Positions 10,841 through 22,639 of a stretch of DNA of 64,000 nt are shown one piece after another. Source of the stretch: Metallyticus violacea (lineage: Eukaryota > Arthropoda > Insecta > Mantodea > Metallyticidae); assembly GCA_030762175.1 (NCBI GenBank), contig CM060831.1:69940001-70004000 (forward strand), given 5' to 3'. Numbering within the stretch: the stretch's first letter is position 1; every line of letters begins with the position of its first letter. Under the pieces are notes generated by a model. That model did not search any database, was not told the origin of the DNA, and saw only the letters and a list, made by a program, of their open reading frames with translations. The position numbers and the translations under genes were made by a program.

Positions 10841-12980
10841 ATACTGAGGTTCATTTTCATCACGTGACCAAGAGCCAAGCTCGAAATATAGTGTGATTTT
10901 AGTGTTCAATTTTACGGTTTTTAGTGTGAAATTTTATGTGAACCTTTTTATATTGCACTCTGAGTGTTTTTTATGAGTTTTTATGCTTTTTAGAAGTTTT
11001 TATTACTCTATTAATAGTATATATATATATATATATTATGTCACATGCGTTCTTGTTTATATTATTGAACTCTCTCCTAGTCCTGTTGAGTACGAATCAA
11101 CAAAATAGCAGAATTTACCCTGAGAAATTGTTGTCATTGAACTAGGCAACAGCACCGAAGTCACCATTCATCAATTTACCAAACCACTTCAAAAGTGGTG
11201 TCCAATCTGGGCACTTAGCCGGAGCCCACTACACCACTTCAAGTGACGCCTTTCATTTTCTTTAAGAACCGGGGCAGTCACACCAGTATAGTAAACAACT
11301 TACGGTATTCTAAAGTAGGTATTCCTTAAACCTGTAACCGCATCTAGTCAATAGTTGTTGGGTGTTCACTTTCATTCCTTAATAATCAAACCAATTTCAG
11401 AGCTTCGGTGTAATGCCTTTAGGAGATATGTCCTAGGCGGAAGGAAAGCGCATGACCTACTCCTAGCCAGATAGGATATAATACAAATCAAAAATGTTAT
11501 AACTCTGAATTCAAAAACCTATTTAGAGAGGTGTACAAGTATCGGCCACTTGTGCGGCCTTTTCATATACAACAGTAGACCACCACTGGTAACAGACACG
11601 AACAGAAGCACGATGCAACCGAAAATAATTTCCCCAGTAGTATATTAAATAAAAAAACATTATATTGCATACCCATTGTTGTCCATGTATTTTTCTATCT
11701 CTGCCTGCACTTCTCTGCAACTCTACAGCGAGTTATAGCGGTGGCGATCTCTTAAAGGTTGGCAGTTATAAATGTTCTGTATACCAATGAGCAATTTGCG
11801 CAGTAAAATGGAAAGTTGAAACCTCCTACTTGGCCAACAGACCTTTGCTGAAAGTGGTACTAAATATATGTTCAATTGGGCTATTATCTTTCCCAAAAGG
11901 ATAAAAATTAAACAATATATTAAGTCTCCGCGAGGGAGCAGCGTTTGTTATGCTTTGTAGCCCAATTTAAATGCTCATTTGAGCGGATCTTTCAGGATGA
12001 TTAAGCACAATAATATAATGCCGGCTGATCCTATTCTTCCTGTACAACCTTCTGTAAGTCTATTAACAAATAATGCCATGCTCTTCTGCTTGCTGTGAAA
12101 GGATAGACATTAAATATCGTTTTACAGGAACTCAGAGGCACGCGCTGGGATTCTAAAGCGTGAAAATCCCACAAACAGCGCTAATCCGTACCCTGTTAGC
12201 ATTCCCTCTTCCACGTCGCCACGTGTAGGGGTGGCCTCCCATTGTGAGGCTACCGTTATTTTGCTGTTGTAAAAAAGACTGTGGTAGCAACACAATGTGG
12301 AAAATTAGGGGAAGGAGAAACCATAAACTGACAAAAGAGACAGGGTGAGAATGAAAAATGTTTTGTGAAACTGGGCAAAGGGCGTTACAGGAAAAGGGAA
12401 ACACTAGAAGATCTATTCCGGCGTCTACCCCTACTTCAATGTAAGTCGTAATGTAAAATGTCATCTGATTAACGCAGGTTTTGTCAAAACTTCATATCTT
12501 TGATACTTTGCAAGGGAAGTACCGCATTTCCGACTTAACTATATAACAATTTACATTAATAAACAAGTAAATAATATTAGATAAATGCAATTCACATTTC
12601 AAATATAATTAAACAATAAACTCGAACGTCAATACAATATAGAGCATGTAATATCACTATGCTGAGGGTATTGTCTAAATTACCTTTCATTGCATAACAA
12701 GAAAATTAAAATTTAAAGTATTTCAGCTCAAAGTTTGTTAAATGGAAGGCATTTATTTGTGCATATAAATGTCTGTTCTAACCTTGTTCTCCTTTTTGGG
12801 GGGAGGGGATCTATATTACTTATTTGATTACTTAAAATAGACGTTTATGCAAAAACAAGCTTTATAAATGTCGTACCTTTTCTTCAGGTGACATCGAATT
12901 ATTAGCTGGAGTAATATCAAATGTTACTACCCAATAATGAGTTTTTATATTAATCTACAAATTAATTATTATAATACCGA
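10840..12980. other. No recognisable gene
   Basis: Open frames at 11523-11720 and 12153-12464 (minus strand) have no family motif. Apart from the short (TA)n near 11019-11037, nothing is identified. Confidence 0.4.
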
Positions 12981-12985
12981 GGGTG

Positions 12986-14240
12986 CCAAAAATGTATACA
13001 CACTTTTACAGCAGATATCTATTTAATATATTTTAAAGTTGGACCGAAAAACAAAAGTAATGTGTAGTATGATGTTCTGTAAACAGATGTGGCTCACATT
13101 ATGACAGCGTTGCTACATGACAGGTAAATCAACAATGAACAAATGAAGCCAAGGTTATCGTATGATGTCTGTAAACAGATGTGACTTACATAACGTTATG
13201 CTAGCGTTGCTACAGCAAAATGGAGCCCGAGATTATCGTTTGAGCAGCGGAAATCAATTTTGAAGTGTTAATGGAAAACCGAGAATGTTGTTAAATTCAA
13301 AGGCAATGGAGACGTGTGTACAGAACAGAACCGCCTACTCGAGTAACAATTGCACCCATTTGAGGCAAATTTGAGACCCGTGGTACCGTGTGCGATGTTC
13401 ACAAGGGCAGATTTGGGAGACCTCGAGCAGCAAGAAGCCCCGCATCCTCGGCTATGGTTTTAGAACGTTTTGAGCACTCACCGCAGAAATCAACAAAGCA
13501 TTGTGCACGTGAGACTGGAATTAGCAGAACCAACGTACGTCGTATTATTAAAACAGCAAAGTTAAAAGTTTTCATCCTAAGACAATGAAGATGACCCTGA
13601 TCGGAGAGCGCAGTACTGTGAGTGGTTTCGGAACATGGTGCAAAAGGATGAGGCCTTCGTAGGGAAAGATAACTATACCTACTGGTGTGCAAACAATCCA
13701 CATATTATTTTGGGAAAAGGCTGTTATTTACGTGGAATTAATGTTTGGTGTGTTTGTTATCTAGGTGTCTAATTGGACTGAACAGTAACTGCCCAGTGTA
13801 CCTGAATATGATCTGCACATCCGTCTTAGCAGCCATTCATACACTCTATGGAAATGAGGAATTTTACTTCCAACAGGATGGTACACCACCACTTTAACAT
13901 CGAGATGTACGTGCTTTTCAAGGCACTGGATAGGACGAAGAGGTCCGATTGAGTTTCCACTGCGATCTCCGGATCTAACTCTGTTGGACTTCTACCTATG
14001 GGATCTCTTAAGGATGTTGTATACCGTAGAAAACCAGCTACACTGGCAGCACTTCGGGAAGAAATTGAAACGGCATGTGCTGAGGACACTTTCGCAAACG
14101 TTGCTCAGTCAGTAGTTCAACGTGCTCAGAAGTGTGTCGACGCCGATGGTGGGCATTTTGAGCATCTGTTGGTAAATGTTGTAACTGTAAAAGTTTAAGA
14201 CGATTGAGTAAATCTTAGATCTCTCTGTTTTCTCCGGTTT
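12986..14240 (+). mobile_element. Mariner-like family M, copy 1 (3' end lost)
   Basis: It begins with the family terminal repeat CCAAAAATGTATACACAC at 12986, shared with the copies at 16.1 and 44.0 kb. A leader with an internal partial duplication follows, then a decayed transposase. The 3' TIR present in the other copies is missing; homology fades about 14200-14240 into T-rich sequence. It is the most complete of the three copies in coding content. Confidence 0.85.
13220..14198 (+). pseudogene. Family M transposase pseudogene, copy 1
   Basis: It starts at ATG 13220, the position conserved in all copies. The N-terminal HTH region reads IQRQWRRVYRTEPPTRVTIA then SPQKSTKHCARETGISRTNV (the DUF4817-like/HTH part) and AKLKVFI. 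A charged block EWFRNMVQKDEAFV follows. The second catalytic block reads FYFQQDGTPP (about 13860). The C-terminus reads LKDVVYRRKPATLAALREEI and VQRAQKCVDADGGHFEHLL (to about 14170). Several frameshifts and stops separate these pieces, and the first and third catalytic Asp are not readable. Family members normally bind the TIRs and catalyse cut-and-paste; this copy cannot. Confidence 0.88.
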
Positions 14241-14249
14241 TTTTTTTGT

Positions 14250-14310
14250 TTGGGTTTTTTGGTTTTTTTTTTGTTTATTTATTTATTTATTTATTTATTT
14301 TGGAACAAGG
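14250..14310. repeat. T-rich and (TTTA)n tract
   Basis: Homopolymeric T runs followed by TTTA repeats at 14274-14300, at the point where mariner-like copy 1 loses its 3' end. Confidence 0.85.
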
Positions 14311-14967
14311 GCAGTGAGATCGTGCTGTTCTTGTATTGTCAAGTAGCCCGTAATGATGTTAGTTCTAAAATGACAAAACAAAAATCGCCTATTTAGCTTT
14401 CCTGTTGAAGCAATGGATTAATTATGATTCAAATGTTACAACAAATAATAAATTGACATACTGCCGGGCTTATCGTAAAAAGCCGGGTGCCAATACTCCA
14501 ATATGCAGTTACCTTAATCTCAATAGCTGGAATTTTCACATAAAATGAATGTGACTTATCTCAATATCCAAAGAGGCAGATAAAACATACTCTAAATACT
14601 AGTATTTACATATGAGTGAAAAGCAGTGAAACAAAATCAAGCAAACAAAATCCCTTACGCAGGAACAAATCCTCAGCAAGTCGAATTTCTGAAGGAATTA
14701 CAGAGCGCAAGAGCAAAAAAATTAGTACCACTAGAGCGCTTTTTAAATTTCAGTTTTTAGGTATACCTCCCTCCCTACTATGTTCAATATTGTTGATAAA
14801 ATACAGGAATAATAGAAAATATCATATTGAACATATGAAAGAAAGTTATTGTGGACACGAATTATAGACTAAAAGGAAAATGAGTGGTGGGAAACCCTTG
14901 TAAATGAAACCGAAACAAGTGTGTTATAAGTATGTTCAGTTATTCTTTTTTTTTTCTTTTCTTTGTT

Positions 14968-15006
<39 letters not shown>

Positions 15007-15120
15007 TAGACATATCTTTGTCGCTTTTACTGCAATGCTCTTATTCATACATTTGTTTCTTATTGTCATCTAACACCTAGTTCACTTTCTGTATTACAGA
15101 TGCTGTTAGTTACATTTTAA
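14311..15120. other. No gene; long poly(T)
   Basis: Holds an impure poly(T) tract (about 14945-15005). Open frames at 14616-14867 (plus) and 14869-15069 (minus, lysine-rich because of the poly(T)) are not credible genes. Confidence 0.5.
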
Positions 15121-15128
15121 TTATTTAT

Positions 15129-15401
15129 TTGGTTTATTTACAGGCGCTCTTTAACATCGCAGGTCATCAGCATCCCATTCAATTCAGGGCGTGAAACGGC
15201 CGATAAGTTCTTTCAGGCTAGGGTTACTTTTACGTACCGTGAATCTACAACAAGGAACCCACGGTTTCATTTCCCTCCCGAAAGAAACCATACTTAGGAT
15301 TTTTACACCCGAAAAAAATCCATTGAACCTGGCAGGGAATCAACCCGCGATCTTGGATCTGCGAAGAAAGTATGGATACCACTAGACCACCAGGATCGAC
15401 T
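15129..15401 (-). mobile_element. SINE-B copy
   Basis: Minus-strand copy of the second SINE family: tRNA-like head at the right end (about 15330-15401, B box GGTTGATTCCC), the body containing CCTAAGTATGGTTTC, TGGGTTCCTTG and TTCACGCCC, and the tail ATAAACCAAA at the left. No clear target-site duplication. Confidence 0.9.
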
Positions 15402-15409
15402 CTTAGGTA

Positions 15410-16100
15410 TGTAGTCACCCTTCTGTAGCATATTTATTTATGGGGGTGGACTTGTGTCGAAAAATTCTCAAAATATCAAAGTTTGTTTTGTGTCTATTAC
15501 TAAACTAGGCCTTAAGATATATTTAAAGTATTTACGCTTTAAAGGCTTGTCATGCTGGTGTTAAATGGCCCTGAGCTAATGCTGGTAGTTTTTAAACCAT
15601 ATCTATATCATGGTTTCACTTATGTATTTGAAAGAAGCATTTTAATTTCCCAGGTATTTGATAACAGTGGTTGACGGAAATCATTAAGAAAATATCTGTA
15701 TGCGTCAATGTATAACTATGTTACTAAGAGTAATAAGCAGTATATGAGAATAGGAAAGTAAACAGTGCACCTGTTAATACTTTTCGTTGACTTTTCGTGC
15801 TTTTAGTGAACTCCGAAAGAATGTAGCGATATAGAGCAATTGTACCCATGAAAAATTTTTTGAAAAAGTCCTTCAATTTTCCATCGATCATTACTTACTA
15901 AGCACCAAAAATGACGAGGATAAATATGTATATACAAGGTAGACGAGAATTAGCTTTCCCCAATATTCGTTCTTAGGTTTCATACTTGTATACATATACG
16001 GATGTTAAACGGGAACAAATGAATAGTTTATGTATAAGTGGTGGATTGATAGTCAAGTGTAGTGAGAAACAAGGTCTCCATTTTGAACAATATATACCTA
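15410..16100. other. No recognisable gene
   Basis: A+T-rich spacer between a SINE and the next mariner-like copy. Confidence 0.4.
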
Positions 16101-16321
16101 CAGTACCAAAAATGTATACACACTTTCACAGTATATATTTAATACATTTCAAAATTGGACCTAAATACAGCAGTAATGTGTAATGTGATATTCTGTAAAC
16201 AGATGTGACTCACATACATTATGATAGCGTTGTTACGTGACAGGTAAATCACCAATGAACAAATGAAGCCAAGATTATCGTATGATGGCTGAACAGATGT
16301 GATTCACATAACGTTGCTACA

Positions 16322-16600
16322 GTCGGTCCTGGTGGTGTAGTGGTTACCATACTTGCCTCCTACACCCAAAACGGCCAGGACTGATGGATTTTTTTCGGGC
16401 GTAAAAATCCTAAGTATGGCTTCCTTCGGAAGGGAAGTAAAGCCGTGGGTCCCGTGTCGTACATTTACGGCACGATGAACCTCAAGCCTGAAAGAGAGGC
16501 CTCTGAGCAAAATTTGTCGGCCGTTTCACACCCTGAGTTGAATGGGACGCTGATGGACCTGAGATGTTAAAGAGCGCCCATAAATAAATCAATAAAAAAA
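16322..16600 (+). mobile_element. SINE-B copy nested in mariner-like copy 2
   Basis: It starts GTCGGTCCTGGTGGTGTAG, carries the family body (GGGCGTAAAAATCCTAAG, TTCCTTCGGAAGGG, TTTACGGCACG, CGGCCGTTTCAC) and ends ATAAATCAATAAAA. A 14-bp target-site duplication ATAACGTTGCTACA lies at 16308-16321 and 16601-16614. That places the SINE insertion after the mariner-like one. Confidence 0.95.
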
Positions 16601-16619
16601 ATAACGTTGCTACAACGAA

Positions 16620-16883
16620 ATGGGGCAAAGATTATCGTTTGAACAGCGGAAAGAAATTTTGAAGTGGTATTGGAAAACCGGGAATATTGTTGAAGTTCAA
16701 AGGCAATGGAGACGTGTGTACAGAACAGAACCGCAGTTGGACTTCTACCTATGGGGAACTCTTAAGGATGTTGTATACCGTAGAAAACCAGCTACATTGG
16801 CAGTATTTCGGGAAGAAATTGAAACGGCACATGCTGTAATCGCTGAGGACACTTTCGCAAACGTTGCTCAATCAGCAGTTTAA
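16620..16883 (+). pseudogene. Family M transposase, deletion-fused ORF, copy 2
   Basis: An 87-codon open frame that looks intact only because an internal deletion joined the N-terminal part (MGQRLSFEQRKEILKWYW, then VEVQRQWRRVYRTEP) directly to the C-terminal part (LDFYLWGTLKDVVYRRKPA, then TFANVAQSAV). Roughly the central two thirds, including the whole HTH-2 and catalytic blocks 1 and 2, are missing. Decayed C-terminal sequence continues to about 16950. No catalytic function is possible; binding to TIRs is conceivable but unsupported. Confidence 0.88.
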
Positions 16884-17046
16884 CGTACTCAGAAGTGTAT
16901 CGACGCGATGGCGGGCGTTTCGAGCAACTGTTGTATCTGTAAAAGTCTAATATGATTAGTGCTCATCATTTTCTGTTTCTGTGAATTCGGTTTTTGTTAT
17001 GTTAACACAGTTTTTTCTTTGCTTGAAGTGTGTATACATTTTGGTA

Positions 17047-17047
<1 letters not shown>

Positions 17048-17080
<33 letters not shown>
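17048..17080. repeat. (AT)n microsatellite
   Basis: Pure AT repeat directly abutting the right end of mariner-like copy 2, consistent with insertion at a TA-rich target. Confidence 0.95.
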
Positions 17081-17082
<2 letters not shown>

Positions 17083-17089
17083 AGGAAAG

Positions 17090-18190
17090 CGAGAGAGTAT
17101 GTATGTGCCTCTGTTAACGCTCTAGCGGCCTCAGTTTTTGTTTTTTCTCAGCGAAACTCTGTGTATGCATTGAAATAAAATAATAAAAATAATTTCTGAA
17201 AATCAGAGAAATCAGGTCATTGGGAGTGGGGATATACCCAAAAACCCAACTTTAAAAAACCCTCTAGTGGCTCTAACTTCTCTGCTCTAGCGCTCTGTAA
17301 TAACCCTCTTAAGTTCTACTTGCTCAGGAATTCGCTATTTTTTATAATTGAGAGTGAATAGTTGCCATTCTGTATTTAAGGAGTAGGAAAATGCTATAGA
17401 TCGATCAGTGCCAGCCACTTTTGTTATGCATTTCATCCACAATAATAAAAAATGCTAAATGTTTGTGATTTACAAGACGTGAATTAAATGAACTTAATTT
17501 TTGGAGTCGATATTAGAAGTTGCAAGACATTTTAACTGCACAGAGACCATGACAATTGACTTTCGCCTGGAATTTCTCCGCTTTTTTCATAAGTTTCAAA
17601 TCTGGAATACTGAGCTTTGCAGTTCGAACTGATAGACTATCTTATCTACGTTACCGTATCGAAAGAACTTTGACCACAAAACTTCAACCAAGTTTTCAAC
17701 ATTGTTTATATATTGCCGTTTAAACAATTAAGTTTTGTTTATTTTTATATTCACTTCTGTATTTCATATCTTGCTAAACTCATCTGCTCACAATAGAGGC
17801 AGCTTCAAATACTATAAGAAAATATAATCGCGGAAATCCTTATAATTATGAATTACATTTGCACATGCAACAAGAGAGACCATAATTTGGTCCCTTGCAT
17901 GGTGCAAGAACTCGAGAAGATTCAATGATATTAAACGATTGAAATGAAATTTTAAAGACCTTGGTATTCTGGAACGTGATGAAATTGAGCTCCACTCTTT
18001 TACAACTGTAGTATATCTGTATAAACAAAACCCTCATTCCGTTACGCAATCGGAAATTTATTATGCCGACGGAAAGTTACTGCACAATGACTGTCCTCAT
18101 GGCGAGGAAAGCTATATCGGTGGTCGGAATTTACAGCATGCAATTTTTTCATTTCATTATTTATTCGTAGTAAATAGAAATTAACATTGT
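17090..18190. other. No recognisable gene
   Basis: A+T-rich DNA; a 67-codon minus-strand frame at 17846-18049 has no recognised motif. Confidence 0.4.
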
Positions 18191-18194
18191 CTTC

Positions 18195-18515
18195 ACCTCA
18201 AAGTAAATGCTCGAAGTTTCTGCCATCCGCTGTGATACATGCCCGAATCCTTTTGAAAAGACTTTGAGACACTCACCACCGCCAATTCATCCTGCCACAT
18301 ATTGTAAACTACCTCCCAGGTGTTTTGTTTAGCGCCTTTACAGGTTTTGTTTCAGTTAAGGCAGAAATTTTATATGGATGAAGATGTAACAGCTGAGTGG
18401 CTTTATACGCACTGCCGACAGATATACCAACTTGTTGAACTAATCGTGTTAAAAGACTTACGAAAAGTTTCTAATGGATAGCCTGTTTCATTAAGCTGCT
18501 TCTGTTAAACCTGAT
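18195..18515 (-). pseudogene. Transposase relic with internal deletion (mariner/Tc1 superfamily)
   Basis: On the minus strand the HTH part reads LLTRLVQQVGISVGSAYKAT then QLLHLHPYKISALTE (about 18380-18480). After a short bridge the frame enters a typical C-terminal end, SLFKRIRACITADGRNFEHL (about 18201-18265). The end resembles the DGGHFEHLL end of the 13-kb family, but the N-terminal part differs, so this is a related but separate family. The catalytic core is deleted. Confidence 0.75.
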
Positions 18516-18610
18516 TTTTGAGTCTCTGTTTCTTGTTAATGAAAACGTTTTGGGTTCGAATTTTGTTCACCAATCTGAAAATTTCGCTTCCCAATGCAAA
18601 TTTAGAACGA

Positions 18611-18671
<61 letters not shown>
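18611..18671. repeat. (TTA)n microsatellite
   Basis: About 20 units; it creates the poly-leucine run of the overlapping open frame. Confidence 0.97.
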
Positions 18672-18679
18672 TGTTCTAG

Positions 18680-21170
18680 TACTTCCTATAGAAATAGAAC
18701 TGGAACAGTTACATGATAAATACAAGTTCAATTGCCTACGTCAGTGGAAAGCACCAGTCTTTCCGAGAATCCCGCATCTATTAAGATCACCCGGTTTCCA
18801 ATAGTGTTTACAAACTCTGATTGCTTAGCGGAATATTAGGTTAGAATTTACATAATAAAATATGAACAAAAGGCTAGACATGAAAGATTAAAAGTGTGAT
18901 ATTGTAGAGTGCGGGAAATAATAGTTAGGGACTTTTAATTACATTCTTACATAAGGTTACTAAAAATTTACTTTACGGGTATTTCATGAATAAACAAATT
19001 ATTAATTTAAAATGATTCTTTAATAATAAATATTGAATACAATGAACGTTTCTAAAACCATTGATAAATAATTCCAGAGTAAATTTTTTGCGGGGCTTAA
19101 TTTATTTCAAAATACAATTTCACAAAACTATATATGTTTCAAAATTACTCTCAAATAGCTGTTCGTTGAATGATCACTAAAAACTCCTACACACACATTT
19201 TTGTACAGAACTGCATTCTGAATAAACACGTCTTAAGTGATTCTTAAAGAGATCTATCTATTTATGATAGATTATTGATCCCGAACAAGGTCTATAACTT
19301 CTTTTTGAAACAGTAACAATTATTTATCTGCATGAACGAGTATATAACTTAGTTTTGAACTCTAAAAGTGACCGGATTAATCGTTTCGATATGTAATCTG
19401 CAATGTTGCGGAGGTATGTTATATTTAATGGACCAGAGTGGGCAAAATGGAGATCTAAGGGTACTATGCTTAAAATATATTATTTGTGTACTTTTTTTAA
19501 AAGTGTTCCTACATATATTGCTTTATTTTGGTGTTGTATTATTGGTGTATTTATTTCGGATTACAGCGATATATGCTATACTTTTAATTGCACTGTAAAA
19601 GCAAACTGTCATTTGATGGAAGAACATACATTAAATGAAACTAATAGTTTAATCTGATATTATGTGCCTAATATTCTGAATGCATTTACAAAGATAAAAT
19701 GAATAATTATTTCCGACTATTTTTTTTTTTTTTTTTTTTTTTTAATTTCCAGTATAATATACGTATATTTTTGCGCATTATTTTTTAAAAAATTATGACT
19801 GAAATGACAGAGTAGATTTTGAAACAGTTTTAAAAAATGAGCTCCTTTATCACCTATGACGGTTAGCTATTTTCATGGCAATGCGTTTCATTATGCGAGA
19901 AGCCGGAGAACATAAAAAGACACGGCAGTAAAATATTGCACCTTTGTCCTGGAAATAGCAGGCCGAGCTCTTCCACCAACATTTCTTTTATCTCTAAAAG
20001 AAGATACAAGAGGTGGTTTATAGTAGAGTAAAAATATCTGTTTAGATACATGTTACTTCGGCTGGGTCGTTTGTTGGCATTTATAGTGTAGAGTAGGAGG
20101 GCACTGGTAAAAGCTGCTTGAGGGGAAGAAAGCCATGAGATATATGAAATGGTAATAAATTAACTTTGAATGAATTAATTTCTTTGATAGTGGCCTTTAA
20201 CTACAATGCTAAAGCAATTTCTTGCTTTACTGTCCTGAAACAGAGGAAATCGCAGCATTTTATAAAACCATCTGCTAACAGAGTAACAATGGTACATTTG
20301 TGCAATTACCCCATACATCTCTATTTGATACTTTTGAGAATTCTTTCCACGTGTTCATAGAATTATCTCAAGCCTGCAGAATACGCTTCTTTAACAATAA
20401 TACAAGATGTTGTGCAGACTGCGCGTCTAATAAAATTCAGAAAACGAGCTAAAGAAGACATTTATGGGAAAAGAGTTGTGCAAAATGTATATTAGTAACA
20501 AGAAAATAATCAGACGTACTATATTTAACAAGAGTGCGTTGATCATACACAATGCATAGGTTTATTGCCAAAGCACAATAAAGATTAATAGCATCGCGTG
20601 CTATTTCTCTGAACATCAAAGAAATTTAATGTCAAATCACAATAAACAAATGACATAAAGCAATGATATCGAAAGTTCTTGTTTTCAGTTCCAACAATAA
20701 AGCACAAAGCACAATTAAAAAGTGATTAAACATATGTCAAAAGGTGCTCACCTTACAGATATAGATATTTCAACCTAAAAATCCTGTATAATATAATAAA
20801 GAAAACTCTGAAATTACGACAGTCAGAGGCAAGCTCTTAGTAAGCCTGGAGTAAAGCTCTGACGCCATCATACTAGTTCCGACCAATCAAAAGAAAGGAC
20901 ACAGGGAATATGGATGAGAGAGGGAAGAGAACAGGGGTCTGGCACATAGCAATATATAAGTCTGTGCAAAGACGGCTCAACTATATGTATGAAAGAATGA
21001 ACAAATTAATGAGTGTATTTTTTTTTTCAAATTAACATACATACTAATAACTTTGCAACCTTCCCTCGGGTCCACCGTATCGTACGTACTTTCACAATGC
21101 GTAAAAAGTACGTTATTTAAATAAATAAGCCATACCTCCATTTCTTATCGCAGTTAATTATTAATCATTA
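18680..21170. other. No recognisable gene
   Basis: Long A+T-rich stretch with a poly(T) at 19722-19743. Two overlapping frames at 19368-19657 and one at 19863-20051 lack recognised motifs. A TATATAAG near 20953 with a weak downstream initiator is the only promoter-like hint. Confidence 0.4.
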
Positions 21171-21176
21171 AAATAT

Positions 21177-21193
21177 TAATGATGATGATGATG

Positions 21194-21229
<36 letters not shown>

Positions 21230-21230
21230 G
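21177..21230. repeat. (GAT)n(AAT)n compound microsatellite
   Basis: GAT/ATG units passing into AAT units. Confidence 0.93.
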
Positions 21231-21306
21231 CTTCATATACACATCCAGAATATGGAACCCCCTTTCCCTTGTCAGTGGAATAAACAAACACAAACACAAT
21301 ATCATC

Positions 21307-21490
21307 TATATATATATATATATATATATTAACACTAATAATAAAAGTAGATAAAGATAAAACACAGAGAAAGAGTCACACTTGAAATTGCTATATTTCG
21401 AACTACTGCGAGTTCTTCAATGGCAAGAAGATTTATTATTAGTGTTAATTTGTTACATTGTTAATATTGTTTCTTTATTTTTATTTTACA
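21307..21490. mobile_element. Hairpin mini-element H2, copy 1, next to (TA)n
   Basis: A perfect 18-bp inverted repeat (ATTAACACTAATAATAAA at 21328-21345 and its complement at 21432-21449) encloses about 86 bp, with a (TA)n tract on the left (21307-21329). On the minus strand the interior holds TTGAAGA, a 4-bp stem AACT/AGTT, then CGAAA, which resembles a degenerate hammerhead-ribozyme core. The same interior and the flank (TTGTTACATTGTTAAT) recur at 50541-50753. Confidence 0.7.
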
Positions 21491-21716
21491 CGCATATATA
21501 TATATTAATTCAGTTTAGTTTCCTCTGGCCTTCACCCGGTTTTCAGCCTTTCCTGACCTGAGCTGTCTTACCTTCGACATGAATTTGCCTACCTGCTCCT
21601 CATCCTTGCCTGCCAGCAGAGCCCAGCCTGCCCCTTGCCCTCTGTTTGAGTCAACACTTCAGTGCTGCCGCAGTTCGGTAGGAAGTGCGACCATGATTCT
21701 TCTTCTCCACATACTG

Positions 21717-21977
21717 CACGGGTGGCTGAGGTCATCAAGGCGCGGACTCGTGTTCGTAGCGGAGTTCGTAGCCCGCCAGGACCGTCCTCCCTGACTGAGG
21801 TTTTTTCCAGGTTTTCCTCAGTCCTCATAAATGGCAAATGCCGGGGAGGTACCCTAAACTTAGGCCTGGAACGTTTCCTTCCTTAAAAATCCTTTCCCAA
21901 TATATCATTTCATCTCATGGTCACCACCTGTGGTGTTTCAGTAGTAAAAACGGGCGTTAATCACCATTTATTCATTT
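21717..21977 (+). mobile_element. SINE-A copy
   Basis: Plus-strand copy: head GGTGGCTGAGGTCATCAAGG, a decayed B-box region, then body CCTGACTGAGG, TTTTCCTCAGTCCTCATAAA, ACCCTAAACTTAGGCCTGG and tail AACGGGCGTTAATCACC plus ATTCATT. No clear target-site duplication. The 82-, 71- and 74-codon frames over it are artefacts of the SINE. Confidence 0.9.
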
Positions 21978-22024
21978 CGTTCCTCTTCACATAAAGCGAA
22001 ACTTCTCTGTCCATTTTCACTTAG

Positions 22025-22632
22025 GATTCTGGAGCTTAAACCACGCGAGTCCTTGTTTTATGTACTTTTGCATCCCCCACCCATATTTTAACTTCTAATG
22101 AGATCTTCTCCCCACATTGCGCGATTGTAAGTTGCCTGTCTATATCCTGCAGGCGGTTCCTAATCTTCCATACAGTTCTCCTGTTACCTTGGCCTGCTAT
22201 CCAAATATTCCTCAACCCGATGGCTTCTAATTCCTTTCTCACTTTGAAGACCCATGGAAGATTGCCTTCCAATCAAAGCTGCTCCTTTAAGCAGACTGCT
22301 CTAATTAAAGATTGATCTCCCAGAATAATTTTCAGCCAATATTTCACTATTCTAATTTTACATTATCGTTCAGTATGAACCTCAAATCTCCTTTTAATTC
22401 TGCGTTCGCAGTACCCCCCCCCCCAAATTCATTTCAGAAAACGCGTTCTCACCTGATGCAGATTGTCCGTTTGCTCCCAACACCAGATTTCCGAGCCATG
22501 TGTCATCATACATGTGATCAGTGAACGGTTTCCGGTAAACCTACCGATCTGGAATTCTGCTGCGTATCCGATCTCCTTGGCCTTCATTTCCACCTTGTGT
22601 TTCACCGTGTCAATGTACTTCGTACTGTTCAT
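22025..22632 (-). pseudogene. LINE ORF2 C-terminal fragment
   Basis: Minus-strand relic of the region after the reverse transcriptase in an insect LINE. In order it reads KAKEIGYAAEFQIGRFTGNR and MMTHGSEIWCWEQTDNLHQV (22429-22632; the family usually has YGAEIWGW). Then come LPWVFKVRKELEAIGLRNIW and WKIRNRLQDIDRQLTIAQC (22090-22272), and in a shifted frame WGMQKYIKQGLAWFKLQNPK (about 22025-22080). The same protein region appears at 30867-31255, where the next module is preserved. Frameshifts and a poly(C) run at 22413-22425 break it. Confidence 0.82.
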
Positions 22633-22639
22633 TCACTGT

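Larger units (their letters stand above)
16106..17044 (+). mobile_element. Mariner-like family M, copy 2, both TIRs, internally deleted
   Basis: Both ends are present: CCAAAAATGTATACACAC from 16106 and its inverse GTGTGTATACATTTTGG ending 17044, flanked by the TA dinucleotide expected of this superfamily (16104-16105 and 17045-17046). A SINE-B (16322-16600) sits in the leader. Without it the element is about 650 bp. The middle of the transposase is deleted, so it is a MITE-like derivative. Confidence 0.9.

Noticed and set aside
14869..15069. Lysine-rich minus-strand ORF
   Set aside because: Produced by the poly(T) tract.
21177..21330. CRISPR-like array
   Set aside because: Only simple trinucleotide and dinucleotide repeats; no spacer-repeat pattern, and the sequence is eukaryotic in character.
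21589..21886. Overlapping ORFs of 71-82 codons on both strands
   Set aside because: They read through SINE-A and its tRNA-like head; similar peptides recur at every SINE-A copy.
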